From Bugula neritina (Eukaryota; Bryozoa; Gymnolaemata; Cheilostomatida; Bugulidae): DNA of 64,000 nt. Of this stretch, positions 54,396 through 64,000 are shown one piece after another (the stretch's first letter is position 1; each line of letters starts with the position of its first letter). Location: NCBI GenBank assembly GCA_964035545.1, contig OZ037773.1, positions 3,203,751 to 3,267,750 on the forward strand, given 5' to 3'. The notes beneath the pieces are model-generated. The model ran no database searches and was not told the origin of the DNA. It worked only from the letters and a program-made list of their open reading frames with translations. Position numbers and translations under genes: made by a program.

Positions 54396-54534
54396 AAACT
54401 CATCATTACAACCATGAATCCTATCATGAATATTATAAGTAGCAAAACATTTTCTATCAAGCTGGTAATATAAGCTGCATGCAGTCTGTAACTTATTCTG
54501 ATGATGTAGTGTTTTGCTAAAGAGACTGTAGAGT

Positions 54535-54645
54535 GGAGTTTTCCCTGCAGTCTCTGTGGTTTATATACTTGTTTACATGCCTGCTTGCAAGCATGAGGTT
54601 TTGAGTTTCGAATCCTAGTGAGAGAAAAGTTTTGCAGTACTGCTG
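54535..54645 (+). mobile_element. Related tRNA-like SINE head (plus)
   Basis: TCTGTGGTTTATATACTTG..., TGCTTGCAAGC and a degenerate B box (GTTTCGAATCC). A diverged copy of 54,302-54,395 in opposite orientation about 150 bp away. Confidence 0.5.
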
Positions 54646-55068
54646 GTACATATTTATACACTGTTTAATGTTGTCAAATTACAACTTGAACTTTTTAGCA
54701 GAACCAATGTTTTCTAATCTTGTAAATGTATTCAACATTAAATTTACACGTGCATTTTTATAAAAAGGGTAGAAAACTTTATTATACATTCAGTTATGCA
54801 TTTATTACTAATATATTTTTACAAATTTAATTATCCATTGCCAGCTAAAAAGAGCACAACTCCTTAATGCTACCAACAAATGTGAACAAATTAATTTTGC
54901 TAAAATTATTGGTGGCAATACTAAGAGTTATGCTCTTTTTTGTTCTGTTAAATTATCTGTATAATACTATCATTGAGTATTGTCTTAGCAGTATTTAAAA
55001 GTGATGTTAGTATCAAAGTGGCAGTTAATTATGCTAGTTATATATGCTGCAAGCCTATCAGTGCTAAA

Positions 55069-55190
55069 TGAGGGAGCAGCCGTGGTCTAGGGGTTAGAGC
55101 GTTTGCCTAGTAAACAAGAAGCCACAGGTGTCGAGCCGGATAAAGACCAGTGGTGATGTTAGGAAGAGCATCCAGTCATATTAACATTTT
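55069..55190 (+). mobile_element. tRNA-derived SINE, short copy
   Basis: Same family as 24,052: GGTCTAGGGGTTAGAG, then GTCGAGCCGG, then GATGTTAGGAAGAGCATCCAG. Confidence 0.8.
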
Positions 55191-56262
55191 TATTCAAAGC
55201 TTCCCATTATTTTCCTATAAGAGAATTATAATTTGGATTCATATTTGCCTTATTTATCAAAACCACTCGAAAGTTGATATAACTTTCCTAAACTAACATG
55301 CTGAAAAATGTATAAAGTAAAGCTGATGTCTTTAACCACACGAATCACTTTTAATCATTTCATTATTAAACAAAGTAATTTTTGTATGAAAAAGCCAACA
55401 TTTTTAACTGCTTCACTGGTTTTATTGTGAAAAACATGACATTTGCATACACATATTATTTAATGGCATATCAATTTATATTAAATTGCTTTCAATTCCA
55501 CACAGTATTACAATATTGTGCAGCGTGCTATACCTAACAAGAGGTGAAGGTCACATTCATGCAGTAGGAAACTATGACACCTTTAATTTCCCTAGACATG
55601 AACAGCGGTGGCCAGAAAGTTTATAACTAGCATATCCGTCTCTACGGCATCTGTTTCTGCAAAGGCTTCGTACACTAGGGCCTGTGGATGCTGTTAAAAA
55701 GTTCACAGAATATTCAAATTATGATTCAGCAACACTTTTGGCAAGTCTTGCATTGTATACAGACTATTTTGTACATTATATGTCCATCTTTGTTTCCTTA
55801 ACTCATAAACATGCAATGTCATCATTACATTTAGTATTGTTAACAGTTTGTGACAGGCTTTGTACAACATGCAATTGAAAACTTATAACATGACGATATA
55901 ATATACTGTCTATTTGATTTCTTAAACTAGTTATTAAATTTATATGATCTATTGAAAATATAAATCTGAATATAATAGACTCAGTCGCATTCATATAACA
56001 TGACATTATTTTAACTTACCCAGTGAACTCAAGGCCATCATGGTAATTAAAAGTAAAGTAAGAACTTTCATATTTCATAGGTTCCTATAAAAATTACACC
56101 CAGTAAGTTCTCTTGCTTGCTGAAAACTTTGAATAATTATGTAGACAAAAAAGTACTCCTTTACATTTTTGTAGACCAAGTTGTTCTGTTAAATGAGTTT
56201 ACACTTATTTGTTCTACGTTTACAATATAGACAAGTACCATAGCTAGAAATATGCTAGCTAG
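55191..56262. other. Intergenic DNA
   Basis: No supported gene. A short open frame at 55,684-55,878 lacks recognisable features. Confidence 0.45.
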
Positions 56263-56270
56263 ACATTAAT

Positions 56271-56621
56271 AAAAGCTATTCAGCATTTATAAACTTATTT
56301 AACTATAACCCAATGTACGTACGTGTGCATGTACATATATGTGTATATATGTACAAATTGTACATACATGCATACGTACGTACATTGAGTTATAGTATAG
56401 ATATATACACACACACACACACCCACACACACACCCACACGCACACACACACATACACACACATACACACATACACACATACACACATACACACATACAC
56501 ACATACACACATACACACATACACACATACACACATACACACATACACACATACACATATATACACACACATATATACACACATATATTGGGTTATAGTT
56601 TAGCTATGCTGAATAGCTTTT
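56271..56621. mobile_element. Fold-back element with (CA)n core
   Basis: The outer 16-bp inverted repeats are perfect (56,271-56,286 and 56,606-56,621). A second inverted pair lies inside (AACTATAACCCAAT versus ATTGGGTTATAGTT). A third hairpin is built on GTACGTACGT near 56,313 and ACGTACGTAC near 56,375. A CA/ACAT microsatellite (56,407-56,580) fills the rest. Non-coding; probably a MITE or fold-back transposon. Confidence 0.75.
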
Positions 56622-57954
56622 ATACTATACCATATCATATTTATATTATAAATTATATATATTTGTGTAACAAATATTATAAATGGAACTATTAATATAA
56701 GCCAATGAATGAAAAGGCATGTAAATCCTCACCTTCTTTATAACTTGCCGCAGTTAATGCATGTACAGGGGCCTCTGTAGTGAATCAACGCCTCTGCAAA
56801 TATACGCTTCTTATATATAGTTTTTAAACTGCAGGGCATTGCACGGAGCTAACTAGCTTTATATTGCTATGGTATATGTTTAAACAGAATATTAATGTAA
56901 TGTCAAATAATTGTAAAAAAAATAGGTTTGTTGACTAATCTCTATAATATATGATGTAGTAAACTATAATGTGCACGATGCCTTTTATGGAGAATATTAG
57001 GATGTCATAGACAGTGATGCAGCTGTGTGGGGTGAAGCAGGGTCTCATTGCTATATTATAGTCAAGATGTCTAACTTCACCAGTCTGTAATAGACAACAT
57101 CCCAATATAATCTCAATGTATTACAAGATAATACTTAATTAAAGAGTGTTACTTAATAATGTGTGTTATATGGTGGCAAACACCTGAGTTGAAATGCTTC
57201 GACTGGTGCAGAAAAATCGGAAGTTTATTATAAATGATATTTTCATAAAATCAAAGTGAAGATACCCATATTCAAAGCTAACTCATCTGGGCTTGATTTT
57301 CCTGGCTGAAAAATTCTTCACCAAATGTTGCAAAAGTTTTTGCATTCTATCATGAATTAGGCTGTGCTTTTAATTTAAATTACTTTTAGTCAAAAATTTA
57401 ATTTGGTCAAGTTAAAAAGTCATTTGAGTTGCCTACATCATGAACACAACAGCACACAACTATATCGTCTGTGATGACTTTCTCTGCATAAAGTTAGAAT
57501 GCTGTCAAATGAAGCAATTCCTTTGTAGATTTCATTAGTGCGGAGTAGTTTAGAGCATGCAGAGTGCAGAGTGGTGTGATGGAGAGGTTATCATATATGT
57601 GGCTTGGTGCAGATGTGGTAGTGTAACTTGCATAAAAATATTCTGTAAAACAATTAAAATATCTACAGTTATAGTACACTGACAGTTATTTTACTTGCAT
57701 ATGCTTTCAACAAATACATATAGGACTTATATAACCAGATCATTTTAAAGCTATAATATGGGTTCAGAGTAGTTGTTTGTAGTGTGTAACTGGCGTTTGC
57801 AGAATATAACATAGTACTGTTGAGAATAGCTTGGGCTTTATTATTATATGAAAAGTTCGTTTAAAATAACACTAAATTCTAGCCTGCGTATGCAAATTTA
57901 AATATGATTGATAGAACCAAACATATCTCATTGTGCAGGGTTTGGGGTCATTAT
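56622..57954. other. Intergenic DNA
   Basis: No supported gene. 57,540-57,610 (TGCAGAGTGGTGTGATGGAGAGGTTATCATATATGTGGC-like) loosely resembles the unit flank at about 34,060-34,120. Confidence 0.4.
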
Positions 57955-58142
57955 CTCTATGAGAACCCTCCTCTTCCCAAGGAGGTAATAACTTCTTCAA
58001 TATCATGGTGAATGAGCAATTGTGACTGCAGAATACCCTTTTTAATATCACCAGCGGCCTTTACTAGAAATTGAACCTTTTATATACTAAATCAGTGCTT
58101 AAACCACTAGACCAAACAGTTGCTCTCCATAAAACTTAAATA
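57955..58142 (-). mobile_element. tRNA-derived SINE, diverged copy
   Basis: The minus strand shows TTTGGTCTAGTGGTTTAAG (A box region), a decayed B box, GGTGATATT and the 3' part with GAGAACCCTC on the plus strand. Same family as 24,052 and 55,069. Confidence 0.72.
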
Positions 58143-60284
58143 CCTTATATAAAAATGAACAAAAATAAACTATTACCATTTGTTGTAACAAACATGGAAG
58201 CTATTACCTAGAAAATAAATTTCATAGCATACAAATCATGCAATGAGCTCTTCATTAACCCAACTCGTATGTACATGCGACAACATGAAGTCTCCTGCCA
58301 TCCTTGAGCCGCTCTCTTGTGAAAGATGTCTGATGCTTCCATCTATCTAAAGAGTTATCTGATCATGAAACTTAAAAAAATTAGTTTCACAGTTCTGTTG
58401 ACAGAAGCTGAAAGTTGTATCACCGAAAATTAAGACAGTGGAACCGGAAATTAAATCATAAAGACTACGAGAGAATGAAAGTAACTTTAATTTTTGGCCG
58501 AATATAGCTTTTTTCTTTTTACAAAGCAGCAGTTATCATGAGTCATACCAAAGTATAGATATATTTTATATGTCTGTTGCTAGCTTTCAAGTAACTGACT
58601 TCTGAAATATGAATTCACTGGAGAACATGTGCATAGTCCAACTGTTGGTCGTCGATGTAAAAGAAATGCAAGAACACATATGCCACTGGGTGTGTTTTAT
58701 TATGGAGGGATCTAAATTTCAAACCAATTTAATACTCATAGATGTCCTCTCAATACAACAGTGGAAAATCCACAAGTTCCTCTAGAATGCAGCTAATGTC
58801 TGAACAAGCTCATGCATAACTGAAAATATAAAAGCAATAAAGTTAAGTGTCCAACTAATACAAACTTATTATAGAAAGTTTCCTGCACATACAATGACAA
58901 AAACTTGATGGATAAATAGAATACTTTGGTATCTCGATTATTACATGTAATATTTTGATATATTACCATCAGAATAAATAAATACAAACAATATTATGCA
59001 TCAACTGTAATTTAAATATACACTGTATATATACTAACTGGCTACAGCTCTATACTTACATCTATTTCCTTACTAACTTAAATTAATAATTGAGAGAATA
59101 TAGCTGATGGGAATTATTAGACTTACCTAATATTATGGTGAAAGGATATAGCATTGTATGAAAGAGCATGGCGCAGTGTGCTTCTGGATATGATTAGCAA
59201 GATTCAATTGTCGAAGAAAGTTATAGAAATATTATAATCAAAACACAAAGTATGATACTAAGATAAGCAGAGATACTCACTATAGAATTGATGCAGATTA
59301 AAACATAGAAGCATCCGGATTCTGAGGCAAAATGAATTAAACTATACACAAAGTCACCATGACATGATGTCATTCTTATAATTGTCTGATGAATGTCACA
59401 TGACTTACATATTCCCTACCTAAAACATCAGTAAGTTACAAGATAATACTATTATATAAATCAATTCATTGTTTTAATAAAAATTTTCACAGTACTATAT
59501 ATTATAGTTACAATCTAAACTGCATGTTTTTAATATGGTTATTATTAACTCAATTTTGTTGCCCTGAATTATTGAAAATATTTATAGTTTAAACTGCTAA
59601 TTAAAAATACTCATTGGAAATGCTGTCTTAGCTTTTTGGAAATATTGCCTTTCTACTTGATGATTCTATCTCTGCTTGCAGAATGCAAGCAGTCAACTAG
59701 AAGCACCCACAGGCTTCAGGGGGTAGATCATGGGCTGTTTTCATGATGTATACAGAATAAAATTGTAGGTGATTCTGCTATACTTTATAGACTTATATTA
59801 TACTAACTTTGCGAACTATATTGCACTTGTATGTATAATGAAAACTTGGGTTTTCACATAAATAAATCAGCATTAATTTTGATCAGAATGTTTCAAAACA
59901 TAAAGTAATGATAACTCCCAAAATCTACTACAATACGAGCTACGAAAGTCGCAAAGTGGCGGACAACACCCTAAAGTCGCCACTCTAATAGATTACGCCG
60001 AGCATTCCCCGGATCACCAACCGCTTCCTCGTTTCATTTCATTTTCCTAACAATCCCCTCGTGCGCATCATTCAAGTGTGCAAAAACCACGTCAAGTAAT
60101 TTTACTGAAAGTAATACTGGACTCTTGCTGAACTGACGGCCAATCTGATTGCCAATGTGACTATAACTATAAGATCAGTTTAAGTTTTACTTTCACCTTT
60201 CAGTCTTACTTCAAGTTTTGTATTTTAAACTTCTAGTTATGGTAGATTAATATTTTACCTGTAACACGTCTGTCTAACAGTATC
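58143..60284. other. Intergenic DNA with a GC-rich patch
   Basis: No supported gene. 59,935-60,100 is markedly GC- and CpG-richer (GCAAAGTGGCGGACAACACC, CCGCTTCCTCG). It could be a promoter or exon 1 of a gene lying outside the window, but no frame supports that. Confidence 0.4.
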
Positions 60285-61480
60285 AGTATGAGTGATACTC
60301 ATAGTCATCCTGAGTATGAGTATGGCTATCGATAGTCATACTCATAGTCATAGTGACTATGAGTGTATCAGTACGAGTATCACTATCATTATGATTGATA
60401 TGACTATCAGTATGAGATTGAGTAGCACCAACAGTAACACTACGAGTACGAGTAACACTAACTCAGTAACTGTAAGTCTTAGTCTAACAGCAACAGTAAC
60501 TGAGTAACAGTTACACAAGTGTAAGCGTTACCGGTTACTGTTTGTGTAAGACTATCACTAACTCTAGTTTAAGTGAAACTAACATTAACTTTACGTTTGA
60601 AATATAAAATAAGTGTAACTTAATCATTATAACACTAACAGTTTGAGTTATACTATAGTAATAGTCTATAAGTATAACGATAAGTATTACTATTAGTATC
60701 ACTATTACTATTACTATTAGTATAAGGCAGTATAAGGTCTATAACCATATTATAACTATTACTATTAGTATTACTATTAGTATTACTGTTAATATTACTA
60801 ATAGTAGTACTAATAATATTATTACTAATTAATGTCTTATACTAATACTAATAGTTATAGTAATAGTAAGATTATTAATATTATTACTATGACATTACAG
60901 TTACTGTTACGATTAGTATTACTATTACTATTAGTGTTACTAACTCTAAGTAGTACTAATATTATTAGTAACAGTGTAATACTAATACTAATAGTAATAC
61001 TGATAGTATTAGTAATCGTATTAGTAATAGTAATACTACTAATGCACCTACGTACAGTTACCAACCTATGTCTCCAGTACTACTAATAGTAATAGTAATA
61101 CTAATACTAATAGTTTTGTTTATGCAGTAAAACTAAAACTAAATGTTAAACCTAATCACCCACTCTGAATCTGTGAGACTTGGTAATTAAGTTTAACATT
61201 TAGTTTTACTGCATAAACAAAACTATTAGCATTAGTATTAGTAGTACTGGAGACGTAGTACTAGTAACTGTAGTACTAGTAACTGTACGTAGGTCCATTA
61301 TCAGTATTATTATTACCTACTAATATTATTACTGCACCTACCTCTAATACTAATAGTAATACTAATTAGTACGAGTAGTACTAATTAGCAATGCTAATAC
61401 TAATAGTAATAGTAATAATAGTTTTGTTTATTTAGTAAAACTAAATCAAAATGTTAAACTTAATCACCCAGTCTCACATA
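60285..61480. repeat. ATAGTA/TAGTAC-type repeat field with fold-back arms
   Basis: Diverged runs of AGTATTACTATTA-like sequence. Within it, about 61,021-61,140 is an inverted match of about 61,197-61,300, sharing GTTTTGTTTATGCAGTAAAA, ATGTTAAAC, CTACGTACAGTTAC and GTCTCCAGTACTA. A third partial copy of the arm is at 61,400-61,490. Non-coding. Confidence 0.78.
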
Positions 61481-63270
61481 GGAGGTAGATACAGTAGTGG
61501 AGAAATTGAGAAAAGCCTGTGTTCTAGATTAAAAATGTAGCAAAAGAAGTTATGCCTCACAGTTGATGCTTAAATTAAAAGTTGAATTAACTAAATGTAA
61601 ACATAATGATATTTATATCTGCTCAATTTGATTTAATGAAATATAAGTCACTGCTGAAGTTTAATAAGTTTGATATTGAATTTTAAATCAATGCTTGGCT
61701 TGATAGTAGCGTCCATAATCGTAATGATAATCAAAACAAATAGTAATATTTTTGAGTAGTGCTGGTACCAATACACCACTGAGAGTGATTTGAACCCTCA
61801 AGTACTCAACTTCATTGCTCTAGGTTAATATATTCTAAATTATAAATTTTTATTATAGAAAACCTATCTGATATTATCTTTATGCGAAATGTTAAATGCT
61901 TAAATTCACTCACTGACTTTTATTATACCAGTGTGACTGTATAAATGTCTTAGAGTTTGTAGGCATAATCACGGACTTTTTATTAATAGAAACAAGTATC
62001 AAATCCAAGCATGACTGGACTTAATTTTCATTTCATGACATGAAGTGGCTGGGTCAGCCAATGAATTGAGTTTACTGGCTTACAGTAACCGCATTCTAAT
62101 TCCTAGATTAACATGGCAGCTAGTTCGCTGAATTAGATATGTTCGTTTAGCATCTAGTTTAAACATTGGTAAATTGTTATCACAACAACCAATTTCAAGA
62201 TGAGCTGGAAGTAAACACTCAACATCTGTTGGTGAAAGCTATAAACTTGTGCAAGCTTGTATGTGTATAATGAGAGCTATATAGTTAAACAGCTCTTTTC
62301 CTTAGTGACAAAGTTTTTGTTCAATATCAAATCTCATTTTAGTTATTCACTCCCTGCATTATACTTTCATGAATCACAATTTATTTTTCATTTTTTTCTT
62401 CTACTAATTGCAAACAAAAAAGCAACAAATCCAGTTTTGGCTGGCTAAAGTGAGGTGCTTGGCAAGGAGTTCGGGCTCTCAACTCCCTAGGAGTACTACT
62501 ACTATTCTACTTCACTAAAGGCCGGAATAACATGTTAAATACATAATTGTCCCACTGGGATTCCAAACCGAGACCTCTTGTAGGCGACACTACAATCCAG
62601 TTTAATTGTCAAAGCAGCTTGTGGTGACCGCAATCTAAAGCAAGTGTTTCATAATTTATAATTGTTTTATTGTAAAGAAGAAATAAATAGGTTGATTTTA
62701 AGTTGAGTATCATAGCATTTAAATGGTAAAACTATATGATAAAATCATTAAATTTTACATAGAAATCGGTTATAAATCCTATTCACTGTGCGTAGACAAG
62801 CCATTGCATTGAACTTTTAGTCATTTGAGCTTGTACTTAAGTTTCAAGTTCTGCCGGCAAGTCTGAGGATGATATCACCGTTGATAGCAAAAATCCCCTT
62901 TGTTCGAGGGGAATTCCCTTCTTAGCTCTTTGCGATGGCAAGCCTGTATTATATTGCAGTGATAGATTGGTTAACCGCTTTAACCACTGAGTATTCCCAT
63001 CAAGTTGTCACATTATAACCATTATAATAATCAGACCGAGTGAAACTTCTCTTACCTGCCGGGAGTGTAAGAGGGGCTCATTATTCCTGTTCAACATTTT
63101 AATCATAGAACTTGATTATCTGTTGAAGTTGTCTTACTTTTATTGCAATATTCAGCTTAATTTGGGATTGCCATTCCTGGTTTAAATTACATCAGCTTTA
63201 AATTCATTTTGCTCATTGTTTCATTGATTTTTCAAATTAGACTCAAGTATATTTTGCCTTCACTATAATT
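61481..63270. other. Intergenic DNA
   Basis: No supported gene. tRNA-like B-box scraps occur at about 61,785 and 62,555 (CCACTGGGATTCCAAACCGAGACC), probably decayed SINEs. Confidence 0.45.
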
Positions 63271-63278
63271 TGAATAGC

Positions 63279-63555
63279 ATGGCTCCCACGAGTACTAACG
63301 CTGTCCTCACTGTGTTGACGTTGACATCCATCCTATCTTCTACGGTCCTAGCAGAGGGTGCAACAGGTTGGTACCTCTAATGATTATTGTCTATCATTTA
63401 GCCATTCATTACCTACAGCCTGTAAGTGAACTTCGTTTGACTACTGTTGTTTTTTGCTTGCTAGACTGTGTTTCAAAGTCTCTCTCGGGCAGTGAAGGCA
63501 ACATCACCCTGAATTACGATAAAGCAGACGAAAATGCAACATGCTACTTATTTCA
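63279..63555 (+). CDS. First two coding exons of a secreted/surface protein, CUB-like start
   Basis: Exon 1 (63,279-63,366) encodes a signal peptide (MAPTSTNAVLTVLTLTSILS... ending near LAEGA) and a donor CAG|GTTGGT. Exon 2 (63,465-63,555) follows TTGCTTGCTAG and ends at CA|GTGAGT. It encodes DCVSKSLSGSEGNITLNYDK and continues to NATCYLF. A first Cys, then GNITLNYD, then a second Cys about 25 residues later and an aromatic residue resembles the beginning of a CUB domain. The codon region is GC-richer than its surroundings. The gene continues beyond exon 2; the next exon is not clear before the window ends. Confidence 0.6.
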
Positions 63556-63690
63556 GTGAGTTTCCTACTCTTTCTTCTAACTCAACAAAATTTATAATCT
63601 AGTTTTTATATTTATAGTAAACTGTATCAGCATTTATTGATTCGTTTTCAAGGTTATATGTTTTGTTGTTTTAGCATTGATAATAATCAA

Positions 63691-63876
63691 TACAGGTACT
63701 TGTCTAGCTGGTACAGGTGCTTGTCTAGCTGGTACAGGTGCTTGTCTAGCTAGTACAAGTACTTGTCTAGCTGGAACAGGTGCTTGTCTAGCTGGTACAG
63801 GTGCTTGTCTAGCTGGAACAGGTACTTGTTTAGCTGGTACAGGTACTTGTTTAGCTGGTACAAGTGCCTGGCTAGT
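63691..63876. repeat. 21-bp minisatellite, nearly nine copies
   Basis: Tandem GGTACAGGTGCTTGTCTAGCT-type units with few substitutions. Because 21 is a multiple of three, frames stay open on both strands (TGTCLAG on plus, PARQVPV on minus). In the frame set by the preceding candidate exon a TAG appears in the third copy, so it is more likely intronic. Confidence 0.9.
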
Positions 63877-64000
63877 AGAACTTACATTGTGGCAAGCTGC
63901 TGGCTCATGCAGACAAAAAGTTTTCAAAATATTTTCATCAGATTTTCTATAGGTTAACAAACATAAACAATAAGGTAATAATTTGTAAAAAAACTACAGA

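Noticed and set aside
59935-60100. GC-rich patch as a small RNA gene
   Set aside because: No recognisable snRNA, rRNA or tRNA motif or fold could be identified by reading.

Overview
This is AT-rich intron-bearing animal DNA with long (TA)n and (TG)n microsatellites, tRNA-derived SINEs, Penelope-like and non-LTR retrotransposons, and MITE-like elements. Prokaryotic features (operons, ribosome sites, CRISPR) are absent. The receptors are small-exon immunoglobulin-superfamily (IgSF) genes. In general architecture (V-like domain, further Ig domains, one membrane span, tyrosine-motif tail) they resemble the allorecognition or immune receptor clusters of colonial marine invertebrates such as hydrozoan Alr genes. 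I cannot name the species from sequence alone; cnidarian, sponge, tunicate or mollusc all remain possible.

Layout. Positions 1 to about 49,000 are a segmentally duplicated array of one receptor family, all on the minus strand. R1 (2,853-8,451) is a gene with a doubled ectodomain whose first transmembrane exon is broken. R3 (19,311-23,736) is a 5'-truncated pseudogene. R4 (25,482-30,296) looks intact, with a doubled V-Ig2 module. A V-domain-only relic lies at 36,197-37,370. R6 (39,310-42,776) is a complete single-module gene. Each unit carries a recognisable 3' flank and a long 5' flank. The array ends in an inverted piece of the 3' flank (47,240-49,010). Every intron is phase 1, so every exon cassette can be gained or lost in frame. 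Tails of R1, R3 and R4 contain a coding 39-bp (13-residue) repeat, each copy with one tyrosine motif. The first two copies are always YxxL; the expanded copies are YxxM (6, 5 and 2 copies respectively). R6 has a single YKEL copy.

Insertions. A 6-kb Penelope-like element (PLE) cluster (about 11,957-18,034) sits in (TA)n tracts in the R3 unit. The R1 unit preserves the empty site at about 1,450-1,475. The cluster holds two head-to-head copies of one PLE, a short second head-to-head derivative, and a divergent PLE. Four 3' ends carry a type-I hammerhead ribozyme motif and the divergent PLE carries a degenerate one. A decayed LINE (43,290-45,510) and a 329-bp MITE-like element (24,784-25,112) are further insertions.

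The right third (49,000-64,000) is sparse. It holds a two-coding-exon gene for a small secreted cationic peptide with a C-x3-C...C-x-C cysteine pattern (49,769-50,501) and a decayed copy of its second exon (about 51,585-51,715). It also holds SINEs, two fold-back elements, and the first two coding exons of a secreted or surface protein with a CUB-like start (63,279-63,555), followed by a 21-bp minisatellite. All gene structures are hand-built from reading frames, splice-site matches and paralogue comparison; no alignment or expression evidence was available.
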